Program-made: the position numbers and the translations under genes | Shown: one piece after another, positions 28,020 to 39,086 of the stretch | Layout: each line of letters opens with the position of its first letter | Position numbering within the stretch: position 1 is the first letter of the stretch | Assembly: GCA_023023105.1 (NCBI GenBank) | Contig: CP083824.1 | Coordinates: 3,844,001 to 3,908,000 of the forward strand | Length of the DNA stretch: 64,000 bases | Direction of reading: 5' to 3' | Source of the DNA: Enterobacter ludwigii | Lineage (GTDB): Bacteria; Pseudomonadota; Gammaproteobacteria; Enterobacterales; Enterobacteriaceae | Notes under the pieces: model-generated | Told to the model about the DNA's origin: nothing | Seen by the model: the letters and a program-made list of their open reading frames with translations, nothing else | Databases searched by the model: none

Positions 28020-28721
28020 ATGAACGACATTGCGCATAACCTGGCACAGGTCCGGGACAAAATCTCAGCTGCAGCAACACGTTGCGGCCGTGCTTCAGAA
28101 GAAATTACGTTACTTGCAGTCAGCAAAACTAAGCCTGCGAGCGCCATCGCAGAAGCAATTGATGCTGGCCAGCGGGCGTTTGGCGAAAACTATGTGCAGG
28201 AAGGCGTGGATAAAATTCGCGACTTCCAGGAACAGGGGGTTACGGATCTGCAATGGCACTTTATTGGGCCACTGCAGTCAAACAAAAGCCGACTGGTCGC
28301 GGAACACTTCGACTGGTGTCATACCATAGACCGTCTGCGCATCGCTACCCGCCTGAACGAGCAGCGTCCGGCTGAAATGCCCGCTCTTAATGTGCTGATT
28401 CAGGTCAACATCAGTGACGAAAACAGCAAGTCCGGCATTACTCTGGACGAACTGGATGCGCTGGCGGCTGAAGTCGCCGCATTGCCGCGTTTAACCCTGC
28501 GTGGGCTGATGGCAATACCGGCGCCTGAGTCAAGTTATGAAAGGCAGTTTGCCGTGGCACAGCAAATGGCTGTAGCATTTGAGTCGCTTAAATCGCGCTA
28601 TCAAACGGTAGACACGCTTTCTCTGGGCATGTCGGATGATATGGAAGCCGCCATCGCGGCAGGCAGCACTATGGTGCGCATCGGTACGGCAATTTTCGGT
28701 GCGCGCGACTACTCAAAATAA
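28020..28721 (+). CDS. yggS: YggS, PLP homeostasis protein (PLPBP family)
   Basis: 233 residues. Single-domain alanine-racemase-like barrel that binds PLP on the lysine in LLAVSKTKP (about residue 36) and has no known enzyme activity. It controls free PLP and amino-acid balance. Also visible: FGENYVQEGVDKI, WHFIGPLQSNK and LSMGMSDDMEAAI-type C-terminal motif. First gene of yggS-yggT-yggU-rdgB-hemW. Confidence 0.95.
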   Translation: MNDIAHNLAQVRDKISAAATRCGRASEEITLLAVSKTKPASAIAEAIDAGQRAFGENYVQEGVDKIRDFQEQGVTDLQWHFIGPLQSNKSRLVAEHFDWCHTIDRLRIATRLNEQRPAEMPALNVLIQVNISDENSKSGITLDELDALAAEVAALPRLTLRGLMAIPAPESSYERQFAVAQQMAVAFESLKSRYQTVDTLSLGMSDDMEAAIAAGSTMVRIGTAIFGARDYSK

Positions 28722-28742
28722 TAAGGAAACCTGAGGAACGCC

Positions 28743-29309
28743 ATGAAGACGTTGACTTTCCTGCTCTCAACGGTCATTGAGCTGTATACGATGGCGCTTT
28801 TGCTGCGCGTCTGGATGCAGTGGGCCCGTGTTGATTTTTACAACCCATTCTCGCAGTTTGTCGTGAAAATCACGCAGCCTGTTGTCGGACCGCTGCGTCG
28901 TATTATCCCGGCAATGGGTCCCATCGACAGCGCTTCTGTGCTGGTGGCGTTTATTCTGAGCATTATCAAAGCGATTGTGCTGTTTATGGTCATCACCTTC
29001 CAGCCGATTATCTGGATTGCAGCGGTATTGATTCTGATTAAAACCGTCGGTCTGCTGATCTTCTGGGTGCTGCTGGTCATGGCAATCATGAGCTGGGTGA
29101 GCCAGGGTCGTAGCCCGGTGGAGTACGCGCTGATGCAACTGGCAGAACCTCTGCTGCGCCCGATCCGTAACCTGCTTCCGTCTATGGGCGGCATCGATTT
29201 TTCCCCAATGATCCTGGTTCTGCTGCTCTACGTGATCAACATGGGCATCGCAGAGCTGTTACAGTCCACGGGCGATATGCTGCTGCCGGGGCTGTGGATG
29301 GCGCTATGA
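28743..29309 (+). CDS. yggT: YggT family integral membrane protein
   Basis: 188 residues with two YGGT repeats, each made of paired hydrophobic segments and an amphipathic signature ([42 protein letters not shown]). Inner-membrane protein of unclear function, linked by others to osmotic or ionic tolerance. Starts 21 nt after yggS; its stop overlaps the yggU start (ATGA). Confidence 0.93.
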   Translation: MKTLTFLLSTVIELYTMALLLRVWMQWARVDFYNPFSQFVVKITQPVVGPLRRIIPAMGPIDSASVLVAFILSIIKAIVLFMVITFQPIIWIAAVLILIKTVGLLIFWVLLVMAIMSWVSQGRSPVEYALMQLAEPLLRPIRNLLPSMGGIDFSPMILVLLLYVINMGIAELLQSTGDMLLPGLWMAL

Positions 29310-29602
29310 GCGCAGTAAGCACCTGCGCTGACGGGCTGGTTTTGCGGCTGTATATTCAGCCGAAAGCCAGCCGCGACAGTATTGTTGGACTGCATGGCGA
29401 CGAGTTAAAAGTCGCCATCACTGCCCCACCCGTTGACGGCCAGGCGAACGCGCATTTGACCAAATATCTGGCAAAACAGTTTCGCGTGGCGAAAAGCCAG
29501 GTCATCATCGAAAAAGGCGAACTTGGGCGGCATAAACAGGTAAAAATCCTCAACCCGCAATCTATCCCGACGGAAGTCGCGGCTCTGACAGAACAGGACT
29601 AA
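29306..29602 (+). CDS. yggU: YggU, UPF0235 (DUF167) protein
   Basis: 98 residues. DUF167 fold with [28 protein letters not shown] and [14 protein letters not shown], nearly identical to E. coli YggU. Function unknown. I chose the ATG at 29306, which overlaps the yggT stop codon by ATGA; an in-frame ATG four codons upstream is also possible. Confidence 0.92.
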   Translation: MSAVSTCADGLVLRLYIQPKASRDSIVGLHGDELKVAITAPPVDGQANAHLTKYLAKQFRVAKSQVIIEKGELGRHKQVKILNPQSIPTEVAALTEQD

Positions 29603-29605
29603 ACC

Positions 29606-30199
29606 ATGCAGAAAGTTGTTCTCGCGACCGGTAATGCCGGTAAAGTACGCGAGCTGGCCTCGCTATTAAATGATTTTGGGCTGGATGTGGTTGCCCAGAC
29701 CGAACTCGGTGTTGATTCCGCCGAAGAGACAGGCCTGACGTTTATCGAAAACGCGATCCTGAAAGCGCGCCATGCCTCGCAGATAACGGGCCTGCCCGCA
29801 ATTGCCGATGATTCCGGTCTTGCCGTGGATTTTCTCGGTGGCGCGCCGGGGATCTACTCCGCGCGCTATTCTGGCGTAGATGCAACCGACCAGCAGAATC
29901 TGGAAAAGCTGCTTGTTGCACTGAAAGATGTGCCTGCCGAACAGCGTACCGCGCAGTTCCACTGTGTGCTGGTGTATATGCGTCATGCGGAAGACCCAAC
30001 CCCCATCGTCTGCCACGGTAGCTGGCCGGGTGTGATTACCCGTGAAGCAGCAGGCAATGGCGGCTTTGGTTATGACCCGATTTTCTTTGTCCCGTCTGAG
30101 GGTAAAACCGCGGCGGAACTGACCCGTGAAGAGAAAAGCGCGATATCCCACCGTGGACGCGCACTGAAACTGTTACTGGAAGCGTTACGTAATGGCTAA
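29606..30199 (+). CDS. rdgB: dITP/XTP pyrophosphatase
   Basis: 197 residues, HAM1/RdgB family. Hydrolyses dITP, XTP and dHAPTP so that damaged purines do not enter DNA. Motifs are [11 protein letters not shown] at the N-terminus, [22 protein letters not shown] in the middle and [12 protein letters not shown] plus SHRGRAL near the end. It overlaps hemW by 8 nt. Confidence 0.97.
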   Translation: MQKVVLATGNAGKVRELASLLNDFGLDVVAQTELGVDSAEETGLTFIENAILKARHASQITGLPAIADDSGLAVDFLGGAPGIYSARYSGVDATDQQNLEKLLVALKDVPAEQRTAQFHCVLVYMRHAEDPTPIVCHGSWPGVITREAAGNGGFGYDPIFFVPSEGKTAAELTREEKSAISHRGRALKLLLEALRNG

Positions 30200-31334
30200 T
30201 TTGCCACCTCTGAGTCTTTATATTCACATCCCGTGGTGCGTGCAGAAATGTCCGTACTGCGATTTCAACTCGCACGCGCTGAAAGGTGAAGTGCCGCACG
30301 ATGACTACGTTGCACATCTGCTGGCCGACCTGGATACCGATGTACCTTACGCACAGGGACGTGAAGTTAAGACCATTTTTATTGGTGGCGGTACACCGAG
30401 CCTGCTGTCAGGTCCGGCGATGCAAACGCTGCTGGACGGCGTGCGTGCTCGCCTGAACCTGGCAGCTGATGCTGAAATCACGATGGAAGCCAACCCCGGC
30501 ACTGTTGAGGCTGACCGTTTTGTCGATTATCAACGTGCGGGCGTTAACCGTATCTCCATCGGCGTGCAGAGCTTTAGCGAACCGAAGTTAAAACGTCTGG
30601 GGCGCATTCACGGCCCGGAAGAGGCGAAGCGTGCGGCAAAGCTGGCGACAGGCCTGGGCCTGCGCAGCTTTAACCTTGATTTGATGCACGGCCTGCCGGA
30701 CCAGTCGCTGGACGAGGCGCTGGACGATTTACGCCAGGCGATTGAGCTGAACCCACCGCACCTGTCGTGGTACCAGCTCACCATTGAGCCGAACACGCTG
30801 TTTGGTTCCCGCCCGCCGGTACTGCCGGATGACGACGCGCTGTGGGATATCTTCGAGCAGGGCCATCAGCTTCTGACCGCTGCGGGCTACCAGCAGTATG
30901 AAACGTCCGCGTACGCGAAGCCGGGCTACCAGTGTCAGCACAACCTGAACTACTGGCGTTTCGGTGATTACCTGGGGATTGGCTGCGGCGCTCACGGTAA
31001 AGTGACGTTCCCGGACGGGCGTATTCTGCGCACGGCCAAGACTCGCCACCCGCGTGGGTATATGGAAGGCCGCTACCTGGAGCGTCAGCATGACGTCGAG
31101 GCGGCGGATAAGCCGTTTGAGTTCTTTATGAACCGCTTCCGTCTGCTGGAAGCCGCGCCACGTAAAGAGTTCGAACTCTACACCGGCCTGCCGGAAGCGG
31201 TGATTCGTCCGCAGATTGACGAAGCGCTGGCGCAGGGGTATCTGACCGAGTGTGATGAATACTGGCAAATCACTGAGCACGGCAAACTGTTCTTAAACTC
31301 TCTTCTTGAGCTGTTCCTCGCTGAAGATCCCTGA
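30192..31334 (+). CDS. hemW: HemW, radical SAM heme chaperone
   Basis: 380 residues. Radical SAM protein related to coproporphyrinogen III oxidase HemN but acting as a heme chaperone. Fe-S motif [16 protein letters not shown] (CxxxCxxC), then [10 protein letters not shown] and [12 protein letters not shown]. The start overlaps the rdgB end. In E. coli yggM and ansB follow; here they are absent. Confidence 0.96.
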   Translation: MANLPPLSLYIHIPWCVQKCPYCDFNSHALKGEVPHDDYVAHLLADLDTDVPYAQGREVKTIFIGGGTPSLLSGPAMQTLLDGVRARLNLAADAEITMEANPGTVEADRFVDYQRAGVNRISIGVQSFSEPKLKRLGRIHGPEEAKRAAKLATGLGLRSFNLDLMHGLPDQSLDEALDDLRQAIELNPPHLSWYQLTIEPNTLFGSRPPVLPDDDALWDIFEQGHQLLTAAGYQQYETSAYAKPGYQCQHNLNYWRFGDYLGIGCGAHGKVTFPDGRILRTAKTRHPRGYMEGRYLERQHDVEAADKPFEFFMNRFRLLEAAPRKEFELYTGLPEAVIRPQIDEALAQGYLTECDEYWQITEHGKLFLNSLLELFLAEDP

Positions 31335-31391
31335 AGGCTGATTCAGGATTTTGCATCCCGTTCTGCCAGCTGAGGGAAAGGCTGGCAGAGT

Positions 31392-31736
31392 GTGGGGGTG
31401 GAAAAATCAAAACAACTGCGTAAACAAATGACGCCCGAAGAATTACGCCTCTGGTATTTGCTTCGAGGTCGTCGTTTCTTTGGATATAAGTTTCGCCGCC
31501 AGATGCCGATTGGCGCGTATATCGTGGATTTTGCCTGTTTTAAGGCAAAGCTGATTATCGAGCTGGACGGTGGACAGCATCAGAACCAAGAGGCCTACGA
31601 TCAGCGACGGACTGCGTATTTGAAAACTAACGGATGGGAGGTTGCGCGGTTCTGGAATAATGAATTTCGCGTTAACGAAGAAGAAGTGTTAAATATCATT
31701 CTTCAACGACTGCAATGCCTGATGCCCTCACCCTAA
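31392..31736 (+). CDS. DUF559 (YcjD-type, Vsr-like endonuclease fold) protein
   Basis: 114 residues. Core motif RRQMPIGAYIVDFACFKAKLIIELDGGQH (residues about 36-64) has the spaced acidic residues of the restriction-endonuclease/Vsr-like fold in DUF559; GWEVARFWNNEF follows. Activity unknown. It occupies the place of yggM-ansB between hemW and yggN. The frame opens with GTG at 31392; a second GTG at 31398 is equally possible, and no strong ribosome site is seen. The last residues (LMPSP) are encoded by the beginning of a palindromic repeat, so the repeat has probably defined the present 3' end. Confidence 0.8.
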   Translation: MGVEKSKQLRKQMTPEELRLWYLLRGRRFFGYKFRRQMPIGAYIVDFACFKAKLIIELDGGQHQNQEAYDQRRTAYLKTNGWEVARFWNNEFRVNEEEVLNIILQRLQCLMPSP

Positions 31737-31802
31737 CCCTCTCCCACAGGGAGAGGGAACTCTTACTCCCTCTCCCTGTGGGAGAGGGCCGGGGTGAGGG
31801 GC
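31724..31802. repeat. Two-unit palindromic repeat (CCCTCTCCC family)
   Basis: Two hairpins, CCCTCTCCC-ACA-GGGAGAGGG (31737-31757) and CCCTCTCCC-TGT-GGGAGAGGG (31768-31788), inside an outer inverted pair GCCCTCACCC / GGGGTGAGGGG. The whole segment is a large dyad between the convergent DUF559 and yggN genes and can act as a bidirectional terminator. Same family as 17117-17153 and 47737-47759. Confidence 0.85.
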
Positions 31803-31818
31803 CCAGCGCGCAGAGATC

Positions 31819-32535
31819 CTACTTCAACGTCCCCACCAGCGCCTTCCGACTATCTTCCAGCGACACCACGCGTTTACACACGTCTTTGCCGAACTGCTGG
31901 AAATCATCTTCCTGGTTCTTCCACTCGTTCTGAATTGAGGTCTGCAGGCCGCCCAGACTGCCCAGCACGCCCTGAAGCGGGTTACCGCCGCCCTTCAGCA
32001 CCGCTTTAGCACCCATCTCGTTGATACTGTCCTGCAGAATGCCGCCCATCGCCTGGTTCACCAGTTGCTGCCCGTCAGCACGGACCTGATCAATCGCTTT
32101 GTAGTGGAACGTCAGGCCATCGGTGCGATGCTCAATAATACGGTTCATTTGCTCTTTCAGCTGTTTATCGAGCTTTGTCAGGCGGGAGCGCATATTACTG
32201 CTCTCACCCACTTCTTTGGTAATGATCTTGTCCAGCGCAACGCGACTTTTCTCAACGCGTGTCAGAGCGCCCTGGTCAATCCACGGAAGCGCGGTACGCA
32301 AATCGGACTGGTAGTCTTTCGCCTGCTCACGCTGCGCGGCAGTCAGGTTGTACACCTTGCCATTAAACGTCACGTTACCATCCGGCGTAATCACCAGATC
32401 GCCATTTTCGCCTTTGACCTGAACGGTTTGCGGGCTTAACACCACGTCATCACGCGGGGTGACGCTACATTTGTAATCCGCATGGGCGGTGAATCCGGTT
32501 GCCATCAAAGCAACAGCCAGCAACGTTTTGCGCAT
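31819..32535 (-). CDS. yggN: YggN, DUF2884 protein
   Basis: 238 residues, as in E. coli YggN (239). Cleavable signal peptide (MRKTLLAVALMATGFTAHA|DY), then a periplasmic domain beginning CSVTPRDDVVLSPQTVQVKG with charged helical stretches (RSRLTKLDKQLKEQMNRII). Function unknown. Start at 32535 with GGGAG upstream. Lies 56 nt after yggL on the same strand. Confidence 0.93.
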   Translation of the reverse strand: MRKTLLAVALMATGFTAHADYKCSVTPRDDVVLSPQTVQVKGENGDLVITPDGNVTFNGKVYNLTAAQREQAKDYQSDLRTALPWIDQGALTRVEKSRVALDKIITKEVGESSNMRSRLTKLDKQLKEQMNRIIEHRTDGLTFHYKAIDQVRADGQQLVNQAMGGILQDSINEMGAKAVLKGGGNPLQGVLGSLGGLQTSIQNEWKNQEDDFQQFGKDVCKRVVSLEDSRKALVGTLK

Positions 32536-32591
32536 CTTAAACACTCCCTCAGACAAAATGGGCCAGCTAATGCTGGCCCTTGACTTCTTAA

Positions 32592-32918
32592 TTAGTCCCA
32601 CCAAACGTCGAAAAGTTCGCTGACGCGGACATCTTCCAGTTTGTGGTCCTCAAGCCATTTGCGTACCAGAGCCTGATGTTCTTCGGTGCATTTACCCACT
32701 TCCTGGGTGCAGATCAGACCTTCCCATGCCAGGTAGCCGCTACCGTCGAAGGCCAGTTTGTTAGGTTCGATCACGTCATTGATGAACGCATCTACGTCCT
32801 GATCGATCTGTTCTACACTGGTGCCTTCCGGGAAACGCCACGCAACGGAGAAACCCACTTCCTGGAATTCTTCGATGTGCATTTTTTTACGCAGACGACG
32901 GCTACGATTCTTTGCCAT
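32592..32918 (-). CDS. yggL: YggL, DUF469 protein (50S-associated)
   Basis: 108 residues, nearly identical to E. coli YggL: basic N-terminus [15 protein letters not shown], then VAWRFPEGTS and SGYLAWEGLICTQEVG. Reported to associate with the large ribosomal subunit. Its ATG overlaps the trmB stop (TAATG), so it is translationally coupled to trmB. Confidence 0.94.
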   Translation of the reverse strand: MAKNRSRRLRKKMHIEEFQEVGFSVAWRFPEGTSVEQIDQDVDAFINDVIEPNKLAFDGSGYLAWEGLICTQEVGKCTEEHQALVRKWLEDHKLEDVRVSELFDVWWD

Positions 32919-33637
32919 TATTTCACCCTCTCGAACATTAAGTCCCATACACCGTGGCCAAGACGATGGCCACGCTGTTCAAATTTCGTTACCGGACGCG
33001 AATCCGGACGCGGTACATAGTCATTGCTTTCAGACTGGTTTTTATACCCGTCCAGCGAAGACATTACTTCCAGCATATGTTCCGCATAAGGTTCCCAGTC
33101 GGTCGCCATGTGGAAGACACCGCCCAGTTTTAACTTACTTTTCAGCAGCTCTGCAAACGGAGCCTGAACGATACGGCGTTTATTATGACGTGCTTTGTGC
33201 CATGGGTCAGGGAAAAAGAGCTGAACCATGTTCAAAGAATTGTCAGGAATCATTTTGTGCAGCACTTCCACCGCGTCGTGACACATCACGCGCAGGTTCT
33301 CAACGCCCTCTTCATGAGCCGTTGCCAGGCATGCACCTACGCCAGGCGAGTGTACTTCAATGCCGAGGAAGTTCTGCTCAGGGCGGGCTTTGGCCATGGC
33401 CACCAGCGAGGTCCCCATACCAAAACCAATCTCAAGCGTCACAGGCGCTTCGCGGCCAAACAGCTCGGCAAAATCGACAGGCTGTTCTGTGAACTCAACG
33501 CCCATCACCGGCCAGTAGTTGTCCAGCGCATGTTGCTGCCCTTTAGTCAGGCGACCCTGACGGCGGACAAAGCTGCGAATACGGCGCAGCGGGCGACCGT
33601 TTTCATCAAATTCCGGTGAAATGACGTCGTTTTTCAT
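32918..33637 (-). CDS. trmB: tRNA (guanine46-N7)-methyltransferase
   Basis: 239 residues, same as E. coli TrmB. Class I SAM methyltransferase that makes m7G46 in tRNA variable loops. SAM motif [15 protein letters not shown], substrate-binding [12 protein letters not shown] and [16 protein letters not shown]. Start at 33637 ([20 protein letters not shown]) aligns with E. coli. Divergent from mutY. Confidence 0.97.
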   Translation of the reverse strand: MKNDVISPEFDENGRPLRRIRSFVRRQGRLTKGQQHALDNYWPVMGVEFTEQPVDFAELFGREAPVTLEIGFGMGTSLVAMAKARPEQNFLGIEVHSPGVGACLATAHEEGVENLRVMCHDAVEVLHKMIPDNSLNMVQLFFPDPWHKARHNKRRIVQAPFAELLKSKLKLGGVFHMATDWEPYAEHMLEVMSSLDGYKNQSESNDYVPRPDSRPVTKFEQRGHRLGHGVWDLMFERVK

Positions 33638-33781
33638 AAAAGAGTTGTCTGCTTGTGAGAATGTTCGGGAAACGGGCATTATCCAAAGTTAAGGCTTCTA
33701 TGCAAGCATGGGAAAGATCCGGTTTACAGCAGATTGACGCTGTGCTGCAATCTGCGTCCCTGATTATGCGAATCGATGACC

Positions 33782-34834
33782 ATGCAAGCCTCTCAATTTT
33801 CAGCCCAGGTGCTGGACTGGTACGACAAATACGGGCGTAAAACCCTGCCCTGGCAAATTGAAAAAACGCCTTACAAAGTATGGCTCTCCGAGGTGATGTT
33901 GCAACAAACGCAGGTCGCCACGGTGATTCCTTATTTTGAGCGTTTTATGGCGCGTTTCCCGACAGTGACCGATCTGGCCAATGCGCCGCTGGACGAAGTG
34001 CTACACCTGTGGACGGGGCTTGGCTATTACGCCCGCGCACGCAACCTTCACAAGGCCGCACAGCAGGTCGCGACGCGCCACAACGGACAATTCCCGGAAA
34101 CCTTCGACGAGGTGGCAGATTTGCCTGGCGTCGGACGTTCAACCGCAGGTGCCATTCTCTCGTTGTCACTCGGCAAACATTTCCCGATCCTCGACGGCAA
34201 CGTAAAACGCGTACTGGCACGCTGCTATGCCGTCGATGGCTGGCCAGGGAAGAAAGACGTTGAAAAACGGCTCTGGGAGATCAGTGAAGACGTGACCCCA
34301 GCCAAAGGCGTTGAGCGTTTTAACCAGGCGATGATGGATCTCGGCGCAATGGTCTGCACGCGCTCGAAACCGAAATGCGAACTCTGCCCGGTCAATAATC
34401 TCTGCGTGGCGTATGCCAACCATTCATGGGCGCAGTATCCGGGCAAGAAACCTAAGCAGACGCTGCCGGAGCGCACGGGCTATATGTTGTTGATGCAACA
34501 CGGCGACGAAGTCTTCCTCGCCCAGCGTCCACCGAGCGGTTTGTGGGGTGGTCTGTACTGTTTCCCACAGTTTGAAGATGAAGATTTGCTGCGCGAATGG
34601 CTTAAAAAGCGCGGGATTGCTGCCGATAATCTGACGCAACTGACCGCGTTTCGCCACACCTTTAGCCATTTCCATCTGGATATTGTTCCGATGTGGCTTC
34701 CCGTGTCCTCATTCACCTCATGCATGGATGAAGGCACTGCTCTCTGGTATAACTTAGCGCAACCGCCATCAGTCGGGCTGGCGGCTCCCGTGGAGCGCCT
34801 GTTACAGCAATTACGTGCCGGTGCAATGGTTTAG
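33782..34834 (+). CDS. mutY: A/G-specific adenine glycosylase
   Basis: 350 residues, as in E. coli MutY. Removes adenine opposite 8-oxoguanine. Helix-hairpin-helix [11 protein letters not shown], catalytic Glu37 ([12 protein letters not shown]) and Asp138 ([10 protein letters not shown]), the 4Fe-4S ligands in [17 protein letters not shown], and the C-terminal NUDIX-like domain that reads 8-oxoG ([24 protein letters not shown]). An in-frame ATG two codons upstream (33776) is the alternative start. First of mutY-yggX-mltC. Confidence 0.97.
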   Translation: MQASQFSAQVLDWYDKYGRKTLPWQIEKTPYKVWLSEVMLQQTQVATVIPYFERFMARFPTVTDLANAPLDEVLHLWTGLGYYARARNLHKAAQQVATRHNGQFPETFDEVADLPGVGRSTAGAILSLSLGKHFPILDGNVKRVLARCYAVDGWPGKKDVEKRLWEISEDVTPAKGVERFNQAMMDLGAMVCTRSKPKCELCPVNNLCVAYANHSWAQYPGKKPKQTLPERTGYMLLMQHGDEVFLAQRPPSGLWGGLYCFPQFEDEDLLREWLKKRGIAADNLTQLTAFRHTFSHFHLDIVPMWLPVSSFTSCMDEGTALWYNLAQPPSVGLAAPVERLLQQLRAGAMV

Positions 34835-34859
34835 CATCGGCTAAAAAAGAGGAATGAGT

Positions 34860-36265
<1,406 letters not shown>

Positions 36266-36268
36266 TCA

Positions 36269-36300
36269 ACACACCTTCTCCTAAACGGAGAAGGTGTTCT
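36269..36300 (+). terminator. mltC terminator
   Basis: ACACCTTCTCC-TAAAC-GGAGAAGGTGT followed by a T-rich tract, directly after the mltC stop codon. Confidence 0.88.
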
Positions 36301-36322
36301 GTTTCCCCCACCCATACGAAAA

Positions 36323-36338
36323 TGTTATTTGCATCACA
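36323..36338 (+). promoter_or_regulatory. CRP-type site upstream of nupG
   Basis: TGTTA-TTTGCA-TCACA, one mismatch from TGTGA-N6-TCACA, 145 nt upstream of the nupG ATG. A weaker element follows near 36357. E. coli nupG is controlled by CRP with the CytR and DeoR repressors, so tandem CRP sites would be expected here. Confidence 0.6.
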
Positions 36339-36482
36339 ATCCAAACTGCAAATTAATGTGGATTGCATTTTTTTGCGGGAGGTAACAAAACATATCGTTG
36401 CCAACTGATAGAATTGCATCAAATAACAACCCTGAATGTTCCCAAAACAACATATCTCCCGCTCACTTGTGAGGAAAGTAAC

Positions 36483-37739
36483 ATGAACCTTAAGCTGCAG
36501 CTTAAAATATTGTCGTTTCTGCAGTTCTGCCTGTGGGGTAGCTGGCTGACTACGCTCGGCTCCTATATGTTTGTGACGCTCAAGTTCGATGGCGCGTCAA
36601 TCGGTGCCGTATACAGCTCGCTCGGTATTGCGGCTGTTTTCATGCCAACGCTGCTGGGTATCGTGGCGGATAAGTGGTTAAGTGCGAAATGGCTGTACAT
36701 GCTTTGCCATCTGGTAGGCGCGGGGACGCTGTTTATGGCAGCCCAGGTAACCACGCCGGGGGCGATGTTCATGGTGATCCTGCTTAACTCGCTGGCCTAC
36801 ATGCCAACGCTTGGGCTGATCAACACCATCTCCTACTACCGCCTGAAATCCAATGATATGGATATCGTGACCGATTTCCCGCCAATCCGTATCTGGGGCA
36901 CCATCGGCTTTATTATGGCGATGTGGGGCGTGAGCTTCGCAGGCTTCGAACTGAGCCATATGCAGCTCTATATCGGTGCAGCGCTCTCCGTGGTGCTGGC
37001 GATCTTCACCCTGACGCTGCCGCATATTCCGGTCTCAAACCAGCAGAAAAACCAGAGCTGGAGTACCATGCTCGGCCTGGACGCGTTCGCGCTGTTCAAA
37101 AACAAACGCATGGCGATCTTCTTTATCTTCTCCATGCTGCTGGGAGCTGAGCTGCAGATCACCAACATGTTTGGCAACACCTTCCTGCACAGCTTCGATA
37201 ACAACCCGCTGTTCTCTGGCAGCTTTATCGTTGAACATGCGTCAGTGATGATGTCCATCTCTCAGATCTCTGAGACGCTGTTCATCCTGACCATCCCGTT
37301 CTTCCTGAGCCGCTACGGCATCAAGAACGTGATGCTTATCAGTATCGCGGCGTGGATGTTGCGCTTCGGTCTGTTCGCCTATGGCGACCCAAGCCCGTTC
37401 GGTACCGTGCTGCTGGTTCTGTCGATGATTGTTTACGGCTGTGCCTTCGACTTCTTCAACATCTCCGGTTCGGTGTTTGTGGAAAAAGAGGTGAAGCCCG
37501 AAATCCGCGCCAGTGCGCAGGGCATGTTCCTGATGATGACCAACGGCTTCGGCTGTATTCTGGGCGGTGTGGTGAGCGGTAAAGTGGTTGAGATGTATAC
37601 CACTAACGGCATCACCAACTGGCAGCCAGTGTGGCTCATCTTCGCAGCATATTCGCTGGTGCTGTTCTTCGCGTTTATCGCGCTGTTCAAGTACAAGCAC
37701 GTCCGCGAAGCGCACGGCGCGCAGCCTATCGCGCATTAA
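36483..37739 (+). CDS. nupG: Nucleoside:H+ symporter NupG
   Basis: 418 residues, the E. coli length. MFS nucleoside:H+ symporter with 12 membrane segments: MNLKLQLKILSFLQFCLWGSW at the start, VTDFPPIRIWGTIGFI in the middle and a hydrophobic C-terminal half ending YKHVREAHGAQ. Transports purine and pyrimidine nucleosides. The frame is open 40 codons upstream, but the ATG at 36483 has GAGGAAAG and aligns with E. coli. In E. coli speC follows; here 10 kb of citrate genes intervene. Confidence 0.97.
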   Translation: MNLKLQLKILSFLQFCLWGSWLTTLGSYMFVTLKFDGASIGAVYSSLGIAAVFMPTLLGIVADKWLSAKWLYMLCHLVGAGTLFMAAQVTTPGAMFMVILLNSLAYMPTLGLINTISYYRLKSNDMDIVTDFPPIRIWGTIGFIMAMWGVSFAGFELSHMQLYIGAALSVVLAIFTLTLPHIPVSNQQKNQSWSTMLGLDAFALFKNKRMAIFFIFSMLLGAELQITNMFGNTFLHSFDNNPLFSGSFIVEHASVMMSISQISETLFILTIPFFLSRYGIKNVMLISIAAWMLRFGLFAYGDPSPFGTVLLVLSMIVYGCAFDFFNISGSVFVEKEVKPEIRASAQGMFLMMTNGFGCILGGVVSGKVVEMYTTNGITNWQPVWLIFAAYSLVLFFAFIALFKYKHVREAHGAQPIAH

Positions 37740-37746
37740 TCGTTAT

Positions 37747-37775
37747 CCCCTCTCCTTTCAGGAGAGGGGTAATTT
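37747..37775. terminator. Bidirectional hairpin between nupG and citG
   Basis: CCCCTCTCC-TTTCA-GGAGAGGGG, a 9-bp perfect stem, then TAATTTT. It serves as the nupG terminator. The citG stop codon (37758-37760 on the minus strand) falls in its loop, so the last citG codons are part of the hairpin. Confidence 0.75.
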
Positions 37776-38567
37776 TGACAACACCCAACCCACCGACAAC
37801 AAATCCGCGCTACCGCCAGGACTCAGATTGCGTTCAATCAATGCCTTATCCATTCTAAGCAACGCCTCACGATCCCAGCCGTTCACCAGTAATTCGTGCG
37901 CATATCCCTGCGCATAGCGCAGCCCCTCAATGCCACCGCGTGACACCAGATTACTGTCCTGATTGACTGCCATCAGGCGTAACAGCAGGCCGTGAAGTGA
38001 ATGCCCGTTCCATTGCGCCAGCGCCTTACGCACCGTAGCAAAGCCGCTTTCTGCCTCACCGCGCGCGCCGGTTAAACCGTACTGCTGAAACTGACGCTCT
38101 CCCGCCGTCGCCTGTCCGCTGCGGGCGACCAGCTCCCGCGACACCATCCCACTGCAGATGTTACTTACCTCACAGCAGAGGCTTTCTGGGGAGACATTTT
38201 TCACACGTCCGGCGGCATAGCACAGTAAACCCAGGGCAAAAATTCCGCCTTTGTGCGTGTTCACTCCGTTCGTCGCGGCATACATCGCCTGTTCGCAGGC
38301 CATTCCCATAGGGCGAATAATCCGTAGCTGTTCATCTGCGGGCCTATCTGCATGCGCGTTGCCGAGTTCAGCAAAGCGCGAAAACCACGGCGTAATCGCC
38401 GCAATACTGCGGACAAACAGCGCGTGGTCCATATCGCGATGGGAACCGTTATTGAGTTTGTCCACCAGCCCCGGCTTGGGCGTCAGTTCCAGCTCCTGCC
38501 ACAACGCCGCTTCGGCAAGCGCAGGCACGTCAGCCCGGCGCGGTTTAGTCGCGAGCAAACCAGTCAT
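37758..38567 (-). CDS. citG: CitG, triphosphoribosyl-dephospho-CoA synthase
   Basis: 269 residues. Makes 2'-(5''-triphosphoribosyl)-3'-dephospho-CoA, the precursor of the citrate lyase prosthetic group, from ATP and dephospho-CoA. Family motifs: LWQELELTPKPGLVDKLNNGSHRDMDHALF near the N-terminus, NTHKGGIFALG, and SRGGIEGLRYAQ. Last gene of the cit operon; overlaps citX by 23 nt. The C-terminal codons lie within a hairpin shared with the nupG terminator. Confidence 0.93.
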   Translation of the reverse strand: MTGLLATKPRRADVPALAEAALWQELELTPKPGLVDKLNNGSHRDMDHALFVRSIAAITPWFSRFAELGNAHADRPADEQLRIIRPMGMACEQAMYAATNGVNTHKGGIFALGLLCYAAGRVKNVSPESLCCEVSNICSGMVSRELVARSGQATAGERQFQQYGLTGARGEAESGFATVRKALAQWNGHSLHGLLLRLMAVNQDSNLVSRGGIEGLRYAQGYAHELLVNGWDREALLRMDKALIERNLSPGGSADLLSVGWVLSKLPLS

Positions 38568-39084
38568 CGATCATCTTCTCCACGCGAGAAACCACCTGTT
38601 CAACGGGATGGTTACGCGAACGGGAACAGGCGTGGGCCGGTTCATCGCAAATCAGACAGCGCCTGAGATTGGTTCCCAGCGACTGGCGCCCAACATGGCC
38701 GTGCTGAGGGCAGATCACGTCCAGATCCCACAGCCTGCCGAGCGGGTGCGTTTGCTCCAGCTCCGCACAGTGCGCTTTGATTTCCACCGCCGGATGGGCC
38801 ACACACCAAAGCGCTTCGGGCCCGGTTGGCAACCACAGCACCTGGCGGTCGAGCACCTGCCAGTGGTTTTCCCACAGCAGTTGATCGCACATCTGTAATG
38901 CCACGCCCATGGTATTGCGATAGCGCAGGCTGTCTTTGATTTCTCCTGGCGTAACCAACGTGAGGGAAATCACCGGTTGTTGATAGTGCGTAAGCCAGTC
39001 AGCCTGACGCGCTGCGCGGCACTCTTTCGCCGCCAGCAGTTCGTCCAGGCTGACACCCGCCCGCACGGGTGTCGCTAAAGTCAT
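38545..39084 (-). CDS. citX: CitX, apo-citrate lyase phosphoribosyl-dephospho-CoA transferase
   Basis: 179 residues. Attaches the prosthetic group to the acyl carrier subunit CitD. Family features: LDELLAAKECRAARQADWL at the N-terminus, VSLTLVTPGEIKDS-type block (ISLTLVTPGEIKDS), and GRLWDLDVICP followed by the Cys-rich RRCLICDEPAHAC. A separate gene, unlike species where it is fused to citG. Starts 2 nt after the citF stop. Confidence 0.92.
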   Translation of the reverse strand: MTLATPVRAGVSLDELLAAKECRAARQADWLTHYQQPVISLTLVTPGEIKDSLRYRNTMGVALQMCDQLLWENHWQVLDRQVLWLPTGPEALWCVAHPAVEIKAHCAELEQTHPLGRLWDLDVICPQHGHVGRQSLGTNLRRCLICDEPAHACSRSRNHPVEQVVSRVEKMIDDWFARD

Positions 39085-39086
39085 AA

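Noticed and set aside
31724..31802. Possible small CRISPR-like array because of the repeated CCCTCTCCC/GGGAGAGGG motif
   Set aside because: Only two units in inverted, not direct, orientation with a short spacer; it is a palindromic interspersed repeat, and there are no cas genes.
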